Assembly: GCF_003286085.1 (NCBI RefSeq)
Contig: NW_020825365.1
Coordinates: 310,001-374,000 of the forward strand
From: Drosophila persimilis
Taxonomy: Eukaryota; Arthropoda; Insecta; Diptera; Drosophilidae
Direction: 5' to 3'
DNA length: 64,000 bases
The notes under the pieces are model-generated. The model ran no database searches. It was given only the letters and a program-made list of their open reading frames with translations, and had not been told where the DNA came from. Made by a program: the position numbers and the translations under genes. Of this stretch, positions 34,609 through 48,655 are shown piece by piece. The stretch's first letter is position 1. Every line of letters begins with the position of its first letter.

Positions 34609-37600
34609 TGTATTCGAGTATCTGTGTGAAGACGCATAAATTACACTTTCAGCGCGCTGCCCGCACTTGTGTGTGATGTGTGCAAAATATATTTTAAATG
34701 AAATTTTTCGCCACGTCCAATGAAATTTGTCCATCCTTCAGATGGACACCCCACCCCAGTGACGCCTTGCCCCCGCCTCCCATCTTGTGTGGCTAAGCGT
34801 TGCTAAATTGGCCTGACCAGCCGCTCTCGCCTCGGCCCGACTCGGTGCGCCCCGCTTCAATCAACTTTATACACAAATCTTAATGTGGCAGCCACATCAA
34901 AAGATTTTCACAAAAAAAAAGTAACTATAACAAAATTGGGCAGATATATTACAGTTTATTTGCTACAACATCAATCTGCATAAATTGTCAATTCTGGTCT
35001 GCAAAAATGGGAGCTTAAATTGTGGCTGCTTAAATTGGGTATCGATTTGTGGGGCAGGGGGGGGGAGGGTTACTTGGTACTCGTATCAAAGGTTATGTGA
35101 TACACAATTAATTTGTTATTTATGGCCAGGTGGCAGCAGCAGCAGCAGCATTTCAGTTTGGTTTTATCTGTGGCCTTGGCCCAAATGATTGTCTCTGGCT
35201 GGGAGACCTACCCACAGCATGAGTGCACTTCCACACTGGCTGACATTTAGAAAGCAAATTGATTTTGGCACTTTCTTGGCATTGTTTATTTTACTTATTG
35301 AGTGTCTAAGATATGCATTTGCCACAAACACCCACATACACGTACCCGTATACGTACACGTATAAGTAGTAGTAGTAGTAGTAGCAATACTCTCGTCTGC
35401 TGAGAACTGAGGGCGGCATAAGCCATGAGTTGGCCAGGGCGCCTCTAAGAGCCAGCCAGACAGCGAGCCAGCCAGCCAGCCAGCCAGCAGGCAGCAAGGA
35501 GCAGCATAAGATGGGTCGTGGGTACGGGCATGGGTGGAGAACAGCTCACTCTGCATGTGAAAGCGGCTACAAGTATGAGTATGAGGAAAATTGCATGAAA
35601 ATTTTATTGGAATTTCTAGATGTTTTATATGGCAACGCTTTTACATGACTGCCTGCCACCGCCTGAGCCTTTTGCATGTGCCTGCCTGACACTGGGTGGG
35701 TCTATCCTCTAACAGCTTCAGCTTCAGAACCCAGCCGCTCCTACTCCAGCTTCTGCTGCTGTTGTCTGTGGGGCTCTGGCAGCTACTTGAATTTCGCCTC
35801 AGATGCACTTACGCAATGTTTTTCCAACATAAATTGCATTTTCTACTATTGTCAACGTGGCGTATGAATAACTTTTGCAAATAACAGCAACAACAGGGAA
35901 CAGGGAACAGCAGCAGCAGCAGCAGGAGCAAAGTCTGAGGATGGAAACTTGGTTATTGGAGCCGCATCGGGCCCAAAGACATGCAATCGAAGTGCATAAA
36001 CACTTGTCCCCCCGCACAGTGCTGCTGCCTCTTCTAATGCCAGTTCTAGTGTGTGTAAGTTGTAATTTTAGTAAGTACATGATCTTTAAATATATATATA
36101 TATTTAAAGGAATTATTAAAGGAATATATATATATATATATATATAGAAAAATAGTAGGTATATGTGTATAGAGGGCAGAGTGAACCCGGCAGACATCAA
36201 AAGGGCAGATTGCTGCACATGCTGGCTTTTGCCTTGAATAAGATTCGCTTTCTTTCTTTTTTGTGTTTATTGTTTGTTTCGTTTTGGGGGTATTTTCTTT
36301 TCAGCTCTTTTCCAAAGTTATGTGGATGGGATGGAATGGGATGGGCTGAGAGTACTTCTCAAAATGCATTTAACTCACTTTGTCATAGTCCGTAAATTTG
36401 AAATGTCACGGCGACTGTCGACTGGCGTACAACCTTGTGGCTTTCATATGACATGGCACACATACACATACTCGCACAGGAGTGGCAGGAGTACAGGGAC
36501 GCGCACACATGAATTCCAAGTCTGAGACTCCGTTTGCCTGTTGCTGTCTCTCCTCGGCTAAGTACATGGAAGCGGTAAAGGCAGCGGGCACTACTAGCTG
36601 GGGGCGTATCCACTTCATGTATGTCCATGTGTCTGTCCATGTGTATGTATGTGTGTAAGTCCTGCCCTAAATCCAACGAAAAAAACGTACACACATATAG
36701 GAGGAGAAATAAAGCCAAGCTGAAAACGAAAACTGGACAGTCAAAAGTCAGACAGTGACAGCAGCGTTGGGGACATTTAAAAGCCAAAAGGCTGATAAAT
36801 GAAAAAGTTGAAATGTGAAATGCGGAATGTGCTTGGACCAGCCATGCCCTTGTCGCTGCCCCTGCCCTAACCCCTAGCCACAGTGCTTGTCCTGTCCCTC
36901 GTCCATGCAAAATGCTCTCCTACCACAGTTCTTTTTATAAATCAGAAAAATGTAATTTAAACTTGCTGCCGGGCAATGCAAGGGCTGTGAAAAAAATTAA
37001 AATCATACACGGATCGCATGAAATTTTCTTCCTTTAAAGCATTTATACTTCATTTTACACTCGTATTTTATACAACATTTTTTTTGGGACACACACACAG
37101 TCTTTGGAGGCACATTTATTTGACCCTCCACCCACTGTTGGCCCCTGTGTTCGAGTATTCAATAATAATAAAAAATAAAATGTAATTTTTTATGGCTCGC
37201 CTAAAACTGCTTCCGTTCCGTGCTCAATTCTGATCATTTTTAAATCCGTTGCACCCACCTGCCGACAGACACACCTCGCAAGTGACCGCAAATAAATTAT
37301 TTCTTATCAAACCGAGCGCTGGCCGCAAAACTTTCTTGTCTACAGCTTTTCCATCTATCTGCAATTTCTTCACCTTGTCTCGCCTGGCTTTACTTTCTTT
37401 CTTTTTTTGTCACACGATAATTTGTAGAAAACTGTCGTCGTGGCCGTAAATTGTCTTTGCCAGGCAGTCTGTCTGGGTGTTCCCTTGGTCTAGGGGGTCC
37501 ATGGGGTCCGGCGGTCGCTCGTACTCGGGGTCAGCACAATCTATGCCAAAAGTTTTAGTTCTAACAGGCTGGGGAGGAAGAGGGCGGATGGGGGCCCAAA

Positions 37601-38395
37601 TCAACAAGCAATTGTTGCAGATAAAACACGTTTCGCCCTCTCTTGCTTTTGCTGGGCTGCGTGGCCGAAGATTTCAGCTGGAAAAGTTTTTAATTTTATA
37701 AAAACAAACTGCAGGCATTTGAACCCAGACAAGGGCCAAGGGTTGGGTCAAGCTGACGACTTAAACAAGGCCAAAAGTAATGCAGTTTCAATATAGAGAA
37801 CGATGGACATCGAAAAGGTCGATGTTGGGGCTGTAAATGTACTTTAGTTCATGGAAAGGAAGAGATCTTCATGGAATACAAAGGTTAAGCCGTTTCCTAA
37901 ATAGCTTAAGCTCTATTTTTATCTTTGACAGACCTGGAAAAGCCCTTTTCTTGATTGGAATTTTTGGCTATTGTGCCATAAGTTAGAGCGTTTCTTAAGT
38001 TTTTTGTATCCTTTTCTGTCATGGAGCCTGTGGATCTTTTACTTCAATTTAAAAATTATAGATCCAGTGAATCGTTTACATAGAATCCAATAAAAAGTTC
38101 AGCGCAGTGAACTATTAGGCATACCGAGGAATGATTCGCTTCGCTCGTGCGCCAAACTCCGGCACACTTGCTTTACATGCTTGTGCCGATAAAAGTAAAA
38201 TATAAGACGACGACGACCCAAAACTTTTTTATATAATAGAGAGAAATTTAACTTTAAGGAAATTTGGAAGCCAATTTCTTTAAAAGCTTATACAAAAACC
38301 TAACGCTTTTATCTGAAGTTACAACGGACAACTTTCAATGAGGTGAGCTTTCAGTGCAAATATCATTTGAGCATTTTTCAGTTTCGCATATCAAA
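34609..38395. other. Non-coding region right of the retrotransposon
   Basis: No supportable coding exon. It contains a (GTA)n run near 35367-35386, (CCAG)n at 35451-35490, TA tracts near 36090-36105 and 36125-36146, and otherwise AT-rich unique DNA. Confidence 0.6.
35451..35490. repeat. (CCAG)n tetranucleotide array
   Basis: About eight CCAG units with a few variants. Confidence 0.85.
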
Positions 38396-38399
38396 AGAT

Positions 38400-39520
38400 C
38401 AGAAACGTTGTGAACAGAGGCAAGGGCCGCGGCTCTACATTTACACCCGACACTCTGTCAGTGGCTCTGTCTGTTTACAATCTCCCTCCCCACCGCCAAA
38501 TGTCGCACACCGCCCGAGAAAATGTGAGTGTGTGAGAATGAGATTGAATAAGTAATTTCATTTGTTCCTTCTGGCTGTAATGATGATCTGATCCAGATCT
38601 AGCAATCTGGTCAGATCAATCAATCCTTTGATCTGATTCTGCTTTATATCGTATTTTTTCGTCCTTAGTGGGGCGTAAGAAGCCAGTGGGCGAAACGGCC
38701 GATCTAGCGGAATTAAAGTCAAATATTTAAATTAAGAGTGCCAAATTTCTGACACTCAACAGATTTGGGTAGAAAGTGGCCAAAAATTGATTGCGACCGC
38801 AACTCTACACTTATACCCCATACATAGTCAGTATGTCTACATTGAGTGACAAAAGGTGTGTGCGAGAGAGACAGAAAATCAGTCTGAACGTTTCGTCGGG
38901 CACTGCGTAGCGAAAATTGATTTGTTACTTTTGGCTGTAATAATGATTCAATCTGAATCAGATTCGACAATCTGATAGATAAGGTCATTCTCGCGTTTCG
39001 TCCTTTGGTTTTAAATACACAGTGAGATCTAACAGGATTCCGGATACAAAATTTGGTTTGTGGATGCCACAGATTTTCCCCATTTGCGGGGGCGAAATTT
39101 TTGAATACACTTGTGCAGGTTCGATATCACAGCAGTGCGGATACCAAATTTGGTTGCTCTAGCTCTTATAGTCTCTGAGATCCAGGCGCTCACTTTTAGC
39201 GATAGGCAAAGCCGACCATGAAACTAGTGTGTTAGAGAGAGACAGAGCGAGAGAGAATGAAATTTTGTTCATCATTCTGGCCATAATTCAAACTCAGATT
39301 CTACAGTCTAGGAGGTATAGTCATTCTCTCCGATTCTGGGTTTTTTGTTTTCTCGTATCTTTGAAATTGTGGATGCCACAGATTTTCGTCTTTGATGGGG
39401 GGCGGAAGGAGGCGGGGCGAAGTTCTGAAATAGACTTGTAAATGTGGGACTGCCAAAGTATTACAACAGTATCGCAATAGTTTGGATACAAAATGTGCTT
39501 GCTCAAGCTCTTATAGTTTT
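38400..39520 (-). repeat. Degenerate INE-1/DINE-1-like sequence, multiple partial copies
   Basis: Several blocks match the repeat copies at 49.8-50.4 kb in the same (minus) sense. The block at about 38790-38870 matches about 49832-49920. The block at about 39150-39290 (TTATAGTCTCTGAGATCC, then CAAAGCCGACC and a GAGAGA run) matches about 49945-50090. The terminal TATACCC hairpin and the (GTCY)n core are missing, so these are truncated and diverged copies arranged in tandem. The family name rests on the shared sequence with the better copies and on memory. Confidence 0.6.
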
Positions 39521-41361
39521 TGAAAGCCATTTTCTTTGAAAGCTTATTGTCGGCCACAAAGCTTACACAAAAACGTGACGCTTTCATGCGAAGCTGCCGT
39601 GAATAACTTTTGAGCTTTCCATGCAAAATGTTCTAAAGCTTTAATATACTGTTACTTTTGGCATAAAATAGTTCAGTTCTAAAAAAATAACCTTATTTGG
39701 TCGAAAGAGAAAAAGCTGAGAGGAATAACTTCACTGATCCAAGCTTCCGCTAAGCTTTGAGAGCCAAAATTTCAACCATTCAGTAAAGTTAATGTAGATG
39801 ACTTGTACTGTATCGTGAAAACGAAGAAGCCTCCAAACTCCCATTTATCACAGAAGCAATTCCTTCGATCAAAAAGGACTCTGGTTGAGATTCACTCCAT
39901 GTAGATACAGTACTATGTACACTCATCCGCGACACGTATTAAAAATGCATACGTGCCGGGACAAAAATGATTGCCAGCCAGCAGGCAGCACCAAGGCCTC
40001 AGGGCAAAACTATTGATGCAGGGCCACGCCCAGTGCCGCCGCCATGCTGGAAAATCATTAGAGGCTAGTCTTTGACGTAGCTTTTTCTTGGTTTTTTTTT
40101 TTTCTTTTTGTTGGTCTTTGCTGTTGTTTTTGGCACTAATTGAAAAGTTTCATTTATCAAGCTGCCATTGATGCCACAACCAAAGCCGCAGTATGCAGAA
40201 GCGCAGGCTAGAGCTGCCAGCCAGTCGCTCAAAATGCAACTCTCACACCTCTCCAACTCCTCTCCTCCCCCGCACTGAGCAGAGCCCGGACGCGGACCCG
40301 GACTTCCTCCCTTTGCTCTTCAGTCGTTTAGCAGTTTCATTTACTATTTGCTTGCTTTTCGTTTCGATGATGGAGAGATGAAGAGGGAGAGAGGGCGATG
40401 GAGGGTGCTTTGCAATTTCCTCTCTGCACACGGCGCGGGCCAAAACAAAAGAAAAATTGTAATGAAATTCGAAACTGCAACAGCAAACAGTGGCAATGGC
40501 ATTGGCAGTAGCAGGCACCAACAAAAACAGCACCAATAATGAATGGATGGCTGGATGGATGCAAAAAGAAAGAGAGAGGGTTAGGTGAGGTGAGGTGAGA
40601 GAGAATTCGCTTAGAAATGTCATCTAAAATTTAAGCGAGGGAAAAGCAAAAATCGTCAGGAAACTGCATATTCAGCCTTGATTTGGCATATGCATCAGAC
40701 CGTATTCGAATCTCTATCTCTATCCTCAATCAGAAAAAACCGTATGCATTTTGCAATTTTTCGTATATTCGTGTATGCATGTTTATGTTTGTGTTTGTGT
40801 GTGTACAAATTTCATTTCATTTCCATATTAATGGAGATATTGATGCACTATCTCTATCTGTCTGTCTATCTATCACTGCATTTTTCTTTGTGTTGCGGGC
40901 TATGCAAATAAATTTATTTTATTTTTAGCCCTTGGAAAAATATCATAAATTATCTGGCATCAGCATTACACATCATCATTATCACATGGCGGCAACAGCA
41001 CTCAAATGTTTGCCCTCCCCACGAGAGAGTGCTTGAAGCATTCATTCAGAGCAATCAGTCGAAGCATCCATTCTGAGTGTGTGTGTGTGGGCTATCAATA
41101 TAATCGTCAAATATTTGTATATGCTTGAGTTATATCCTCTAAAAATGCAAAGAGCATGAAATTTAAATACAACGCGAGAAAAATGGAAAAGGCGGCTGGT
41201 TGTGTGCCCTCTTCTCTTCTCTCCTCTCCTCTCCACTCCTCTCCTCCTCCCCCGCCTCTGTGACTCTCTGGGGTCTCCCTGTATCTCTGTGTTTGCAGCA
41301 ACTGTCAACCTTTGTCACTCAATTTACTTGTGAAATACTAATCCAGTTAGGGGGCATTTGA

Positions 41362-41404
41362 GCTGCCACTGCCACTGCCACTGCCACTGCCACTGCCACT
41401 GCCA
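41362..41404. repeat. (CACTGC)n hexanucleotide array
   Basis: Seven CACTGC units, nearly perfect. Confidence 0.9.
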
Positions 41405-42019
41405 TAGCGTGCCACTGCAGAGGCTGCCTCTAGTTTAATCAGTGAAAATGATCAGAGACAGCCAGCGGAAACGTGTTCGTGTCCCTGCAAAATTCCATTT
41501 CCGCTTGCTCCATGTGCTACACATGTGGCATTCTTTTTCTAACTCTCTGCTTGTCTGTCTGTCTCTCTGTCTGTCTCTCTGTCTGTCTGTCTGGCTCTCT
41601 CTCTGGGCTGCCACAATTAACAAAGCTAAGCCGGCGCTAAAAAATAACAATTACATGTAGAAAATGTGGCTCGTGAGTTTATGATGACTACGCAATGAAA
41701 TGGGGCCAACCAGAATCTCATTCAGCCATCAATCAATCAAAGCTTGCTCCCATTCTTCCATTGCTCGGTTTCTCTCTTTTGCAGCTTGCTTTTATTATCA
41801 ACGTTTTGGGTTGAGGAAAGGAAGAGGGATGTGGAAGATGTCGAGCATGGGACGATGGTGGTTGGAGAGATTGAGAGTCCTATCATCATCCCAGCATAGG
41901 CAAATCCCCGCACGCTCACTAAAACTTGCCAAAGCAGCTCACAGTTTAATAAAATATTTATAAATTCTTCAAACGTAGCCCCACGATATAACAACTCACT
42001 AGGGGTTGAGTCGAGAGTC

Positions 42020-42058
42020 GAGTTCAGTTGAGTTGAGTTGAGTTGAGTTGAGTTGAGC
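42020..42058. repeat. (GAGTT)n pentanucleotide array
   Basis: Six to seven GAGTT units. It lies about 75 bp before an INE-1-like copy. Confidence 0.9.
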
Positions 42059-42132
42059 AGGGTTCTCTGCTTCGTTCTCTTCTTTTCCCGCTTTTCCTGC
42101 CTTTATGCCATCCGTTTTCCCCCATTTGTTTT

Positions 42133-42632
42133 TTATACCCGATACTCAAAATGAGCGTAGGGGTATATTAGATTTGTGGTGAAAGTGGATGTGTGTAACG
42201 TCCAGAAGGAAGCGTTTCCGACCGCATAAACTATATATATTCTTGATCAGCACCAATAGCCGAGTCGATTGAGCCCTGTCTGCCTGTCCGTCTGTCCGTC
42301 TCTATCAGCGCCCATTGCTCAGAGACTATAAGAGCTAGTGCAACGACATTTTGTATCCAGATTCCTGTGATGTGTCGCTGTTGCAAGTGTATTTAAAATC
42401 ATAGAAAATGACCATATCTACCAGATTTCCGAATCTGGATCAGATCGGATCATTTCCATAGCCAAAAGGAACAAATCAATTTGCAGTGGCTCCGCAGCGC
42501 CCGACGACACGTTCAAACACGTTTTCTGTCTCTCCCGCACGCACACATTGTCGCTCAATGTAGCCATACTGACTATGTATGGGGTATAAATGTAGAGTTG
42601 CGGTCGCAGCAGCAACTCACAACGCTCCCCTC
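42133..42632 (+). mobile_element. INE-1/DINE-1 (mini-me)-type repeat, copy A
   Basis: Starts with an imperfect palindrome (TATACCC...GGGTATA, 42134-42167). A TA tract (42231-42240) follows, then the conserved core TTCTTGATCAGCA...AGCCGAGTCGA (42241-42268) and a (GTCY)n run (42277-42302). This TA/core/GTCY order is the one I recall for mini-me and INE-1/DINE-1 non-autonomous elements of Drosophila, which others class as Helitron-like. No protein is encoded. The same sequence recurs at 49.8-51.3 kb, confirming a dispersed repeat. The outer edges are approximate. Confidence 0.75.
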
Positions 42633-45600
42633 GTTTTTGTTTCTCCCTGGAGCTCAGCGGCTAGCATTGGGGAAGCCCCTGCCAACCTGACCGCTACTCC
42701 TAGTTATTACTCTCTCATTTTTGTTGTTGTCGGGTGCTTAGGTGTCCGGGTGTCCATGGGAGCCCGGGAGTCTGCTATCTGCTATCGGGTGTCGGTGCTC
42801 GTCTATTTTTAATATTCCAGCAATGTGTCAGTTTGCTGAGAAACGAAAAAATGCCTTCAACATGTTTCAATCCTCTATCTCTCTTACTCACTCGGTATCC
42901 TGTATCCGTATCAGAATCTGTATCTCTACTTAATTGAAAGTGATTAAATGCAAATGGATACATTAGAGATGCTGTGCCTTAAGCTGAATTATTTTGAAAT
43001 ATTTCCACTCTATCTCCCAGTGATTTGAAAATGCTTTTAATATTGGAACCGTTTTTGGGATGAAGGTCAAAGGTGGCCTTACTGAATTTCTGGAAGTAAA
43101 CAGTAAGAGCATTCAGGGGCACTCGCATCTGGCAACGCTGTCAACGCCCATAATCTGCAGAGATCTGCACTATACTCATACACATACAAACACACACACA
43201 CAAACAGATACGATGCCCGCGCGTGGGTGTATAGCGGTGTATGTGTGCTTAACGTGTAGCATACTTATGAGCGCGTACACCAGGCGGCCCGGCCCCACAT
43301 GATGTCGCTGTGGCTAAGGCTGCGGCTGTCAGGCAGCAGCAGCCTCATCATTTGCTCGTTTTATATTTCAGCTCCAGGTCCTGGCTCGTCCTGGGCCAGG
43401 GCCATTATAGTGTTACACACACACACCTCAGACCGGTATACGAAGCAGCCGCATCATCATTAACACTACAGCGGCATGGAACATCAGCAGAACCAGCAGC
43501 AGCAACAGCGGAGGCAGAAGCGGTGGCAGTAGCGGCAAACTATGTACAGGCTTACACCTTTGTTGCTGTTGGTTTTGCTGTTGCGAGCGGCATAAATTAA
43601 TAAAAATTTCATGTGCCAAATAATTACAATTAACATGAGTTCTTAATTAAGAGCTCGACGCAGCTTTGGCTCCACTCCTCAATCCCCGTACATTACCTGT
43701 TTCTGCTGCTGCTGCTTCTGCTGCTGCTGATGTTCTTGTTGTTTCTGTAATCATTTTCTGTCGTCCTTGTTGCTGGTAATAGGCTCGTTCATTTGCCGTT
43801 GCCGTTGCTGTTGCCGTTGGTGGACTCCTCCTCCTCGTAATTTTCGTCGTCGTCGTCATCATCATCGTGGGTCGTGGGCCAGGAGCCTCATCTCACCTCA
43901 CCCTTAATGCAATACAACACACTCGGCTGCTCTCGGTGCGGTTCGTTAAATCGCCTCGGCTGCTGCCAGCTGTTTTATGGCCTGGTCGGGCCACAACGGC
44001 GTAGTCTGATGAAGGGTTCCCCAATGGGGGCAGGGGAGGCTATCTAACACGACACTCAAGAGCTGAGCTTCAATAATTAAAACTAAAAGGAACAACACAA
44101 AAGCAACTTTAACTTTCCACAGGACATAGAGTGGGCACTCCATTCCATTTGTATCCCCAAATGAAACGAAAAAATATGATTTTCCCCTTTTTTGGCAACG
44201 AAATTTCTGGCTACGTTTGTGGATTGGTTTTTTTTTGCAGCTAGCCGCTTAATTTTCTACCTGCCATCATTTTTTTCGTTGTTGTTTTTTTTGGTTTTGC
44301 AAATTAAGTGTCGATATTTTATGCCCTGTTCGTTTAATTAAAAATGCCAAAGGTTAACGCATGCGGCCCCAGACGCAACGCTCTGGCATCCCCTCTCTCT
44401 GGCCTACTTCCCCTGTGCCTATCCCATCACTTGGTGCTGGCGCTTATGAATTTTATTTATTTATTTATTTTAGGCACATAACTTTTCTCGGCTTTGTTGT
44501 AACTCTTGTAACTGCTATCGCTTTGGGCTCCTGTTGCTGTTGCCGCTTTTGTTGCAGTTTTAAGCAGCTTTGGAAAAATAGTTCATAAAAGCCCGAGTAG
44601 CACTGGGCGAGAGAGAGAGAGAGAGATAGAGAGAGAGGGAGAGGGAGACAGTGGCATAATGTTAATAAACCCATCAACGTCGTAGGGTTATTTATAGCCA
44701 CAAATTGTGGAAGGAAAATGGAAAATTCTGAATAAATATTAAAGGCCGAAGAGCAAACCACTTTATTTGTTTGAAATTTGCATACTTAAATATCATTTAA
44801 TTTATCTCAATTGATGGCTCTTTCATTCCGAAATAGGATGGATGGCTGAGGCTACTTTATATTTATGGCAGAGCGGGGTATCTTTTGAAAACACTTTTTG
44901 ATATTAGATTGAGTCCAAAAATGGATTAGTTCTGCTTTACGCAAGGGATCCCACAGTGCGGCTACTTGATGTTTAATGGAAGGCGAAAGAACGCCCATGG
45001 AATGGCTATCCCAACCATCGCAAAAAAAGTTGCTTTCTCGAGTTGAGTTCATAAAAGTTTGACACAGGTTTATTAATAGCTTCTGCTGCTGCTGTTCCGC
45101 TTTTCTCTCTATCCGATTTGCATGGCACAAAACTATTTTCGGTCTGGAAATGAGTTTTGACAACTAGCACTGCCACCTGCCCCGCTCCGTGTGGCGCAAT
45201 GAAGCCGGAAGTGACGCTCATGTTGAATAAAATAAAGAGAGCGAATCGCTGAAATCAGTTTTATTAGAGACAAAGTCAGAAGTCAGTCAGTGAGGGGGTT
45301 AGAAGGAAGAATACGATACGGCAAGCAGGCAGGTACATAATAAAGTTTTAAGAGCGCACATGCGGGGCCTATATAATGCATGCCCCCGTAATGGACATAC
45401 ATACGAGTAAATGTGTAGACATGTGTGTAGCCCGACCCCCATAAAACTGTCCAATACTCGGACACCAAGCCATGGAAGGACTGATCATCTGACTCTGACG
45501 ATGATGAAAGATCAGACAACGCCCACACCTAAAGCTGAATGACTGAAGGCTGGACTTGACTGGACTGGGCCTAGACTGGACTGAACTGGAGTGCAGGCTG

Positions 45601-48385
45601 CAATATAAAACTATCATCCAGGGTGTGAGATGTGAGCTGTGAGATGTGTGTGATGGCCTTGCTGTTGCTGGGCAAACTGAAGGCAGGCAAACACAAAGGA
45701 CCAGGGACCAGGAGCTGAACAACCAGAACAGAAGCCCAGTGAAGACAGCCAACAGGCAGCGAGAGTGAATGGCAGACAAACACTGAAAAGGAAAAGCGGC
45801 GGCGACTGCAACTGCGAGATGTGAAATGAAGTGAACTGAAGCCAAAGCCACAGCTGGAGAAGCGACTGGGACGGGGACTAAAACGTAGGCCAGAGGAGAA
45901 GTAGGAGTAGAAGTAAGAATAGGATGCGAAGAGATGGGCAACCTAGCGACCAAGTGACTGACATAAATATGCAAACAAATGTCAAAATGACACAGCCACA
46001 GAGACCGAGAGACGAGAGAGCGGGAGAGCTAGAGAGTGGCAAAGAGACAGAGAGGGGAGAGATGGAGGATATTTGAATGGCAGTGGAGCTGTTATTGTTG
46101 TTCAAGTGGCGACGTTGACATTTTCTGTGTGTGTCTGTGTGTATGTGCTGTGGATATGAAAAATGCATAACAAACGGTCCCAAGCACGCATACCCCGTAG
46201 TCCCAAAAAGTATGCTTATGTTTTCGCTCACAAAAGTGATAAAATGCCTGGAAATATGAGTAAAAACGCGCAAATAATTCACACAAATACACACAGACAA
46301 GCACAATACATAGGAGGCATAGAGTTATGGGGTTTTCACAAGCAAACAAAAGCAGCGACAAGCAATCCAGGAGCAACAGCGACGGTGACATCTCACAGAT
46401 GCCAGAAGGTGGACGGACGCGAGGCTGTGTGGCCTGTTCTGCTATTTCATGTTTGAACAAGGTGAGGCTGTGCGCTTTAATGACGTCATAACTCAAACAC
46501 AACATCGCGTGCAAGGGCCGCTAACCTGGCGAGAACCGAGAGAGACAGAGAGCTGCTCTATCTGTCTGTTCTCTCCCATTTGCAGCTATCAGTTTAAGAA
46601 AGCTCCAATCTGATTATATCGGCCCACAGATGCGAAGCGATGCTGTGCAGACCCTCTCTAAGAGAGTGAAAGAGCGACACAAAAAAGAGAGAGAGTGACG
46701 GAGAGAGAGCCAGCGAAAGCACTCTCCCGCGAGCGCGCTCTCCCATGTTTTTCGCACCTGTACAACAATGCGTTTGCTTGATATCTCCCTTGTGTGTGTG
46801 CGTGTGTTTACACAGCCATATATTAGTTTTTATTATGAGACACTTTTGATTTTTCACTTGATTTATTAATGAGAATTTATAGCCGACAGGTGGAAGACTC
46901 GGCAGAGGAGGTGGGGGCGGAATGCACGACTAATGAAAAAAGCCACCATTTTGCATAAATTTCCACTAAAGTGGGTAGCCAAAGAATTATTTTGCTGTTA
47001 TCATAGTGGCTTCAATGCAAATAGGGTTTTTTTGCGCTGTTAGTTTTTAGGTACTTTTTTTTAATTTTACCAAAGAGCCACAGCCGCAGCAGCGATGATG
47101 AGCATTCTTTGGGTGGGGGCGGGCTTTGAAAAGCAAAAAAACCATCGAACCAAAAAGAAGACCGAGACCGCATTAGACTAATTGAACTGCGGTCGATTCA
47201 ATCGCAAATCAAAACTCAAATATTTTGATTTTAATAAATTAAAATGTAACGTCTTCCGCCGCTTTAACCATTCTCCCCACATCCCCCAACAACACAAAAA
47301 AATAATTCAAATAAAAACGTTAACGGTACAGCTGCTTCCTTCTGCCCGCCTGCCGCTTCCACCTGGCCAATTAATTAAGCCAAATGATTAGGCAAATGTG
47401 AATGCATATCGTGATTAGGGACGCAAAACCGCAAATTACATGGAACCCAAAGCGAGAAGGCACTCCCCCCCCCTTAAAGCAGGAAAGGCGGTGGAAGGAG
47501 CGGCCGGTGTTGATTTTACAAAAGCCAAGGCGACGCCGCTTTGACAAAAAAAAAAAAAAAAGAAAAAAGAAAGAAGAAAAATCCATTATGCTAATTTGTA
47601 TAAAATCTTGGCGGCTGCTGCTGCTGTTGCCGCTTCAAAGACGCCGAATATACAAAAGCAGATTTTGTGGTTCGCCTGCAATGAGGCGCAAAAAAAGAAG
47701 GAAAATATTATGCTCACACACACAGACACATACATACAGCCGTTTTTGGAACCCCAAAAAAACAAAGCAGAAAAAAGGAGGCAAAACAAAAAGAGACGCA
47801 GCAGCAACAACAATAAGGATGTTGGTGAATGTGAATGTAAAAATGAAAGAAAAGGTCACGCACTGAAAGCTAAGCAGCATATAAAATGAAAATGGCGCAC
47901 ACACACACACACACACAGACACAGACACGCAGAGACAGACAGGGCGACACGCATACATACTCATACAGTAACAGTTAAAATAAAAATGGCAACCACTGAA
48001 ACAACAGAAGAAACAACAGCGGAGGAGGCCTCCTGCATCCTCCATCCTTCATCCTCCGCCTCCGCCTCCGTTATATTCCCGCCCCAACAGCAGCCCAGCA
48101 AAAACTAACACATGTATTTAACCTCAGATTAAGCGCAAGGCACACGCAATTCGAAAAGGGTGGGGGAGTGGCAAGGGGTGTCAGGGGTGGTTCAACCTCA
48201 CGACTGACTGCCTGCCTGCTGACAGCGAAAATATAATGTTGCAACAAAAATTAAGTTGAGTGCGTGGTGCGTGGGAAATTGTTTGGTCGTAAGGTGTAAG
48301 GAAAATGCACACAAACAAACAAACGCACACCTGAAAAGATGGAAATCTACAAAGCAAACAGAGAGCGACACACACACGGAGAGGC

Positions 48386-48388
<3 letters not shown>

Positions 48389-48423
<35 letters not shown>
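48389..48423. repeat. (GA)n tract
   Basis: About 17 GA units. Potential GAGA-factor site, but no core promoter is recognised beside it. Confidence 0.9.
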
Positions 48424-48428
<5 letters not shown>

Positions 48429-48620
48429 AGGAAAGAGAAGAGATGCTGCTGTTAAGGGGTTGAGGAAATGGTGGTTGGGAAGCTGTGTAGGGGGTAGTGG
48501 TGGAAAAGTGACGATATCAGGCAGACACAAAAGCGCCAAAACGCACAACAAAGAGAGCCCAAGCCAGAAAGCTGAGGCTGTGCAGCAGAAGCAGAATCCT
48601 CTCGCTCTCTTTTGACACAT

Positions 48621-48655
48621 ATCTCTCTCTCTCTCTCTCTTTTAAGAGAGAGAGA
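48621..48655. repeat. (CT)n-TTTTAA-(GA)n inverted repeat
   Basis: A CT run is followed, after a short T/A spacer, by a GA run, so the strand can fold into a hairpin of about 9 bp. Confidence 0.75.

Larger units (their letters stand above)
39521..42130. other. Non-coding region between repeat copies
   Basis: AT-rich unique DNA with no supportable exon. Repeats include (CT)-rich tracts near 41210-41250, (CACTGC)n at 41362-41404, CTGT runs at about 41550-41595 and (GAGTT)n at 42020-42058. Confidence 0.6.

Noticed and set aside
34195-34734. 179-codon minus-strand frame crossing the 5' end of the retrotransposon
   Set aside because: It spans the target-site duplication and element boundary, so it joins host and element sequence by chance.
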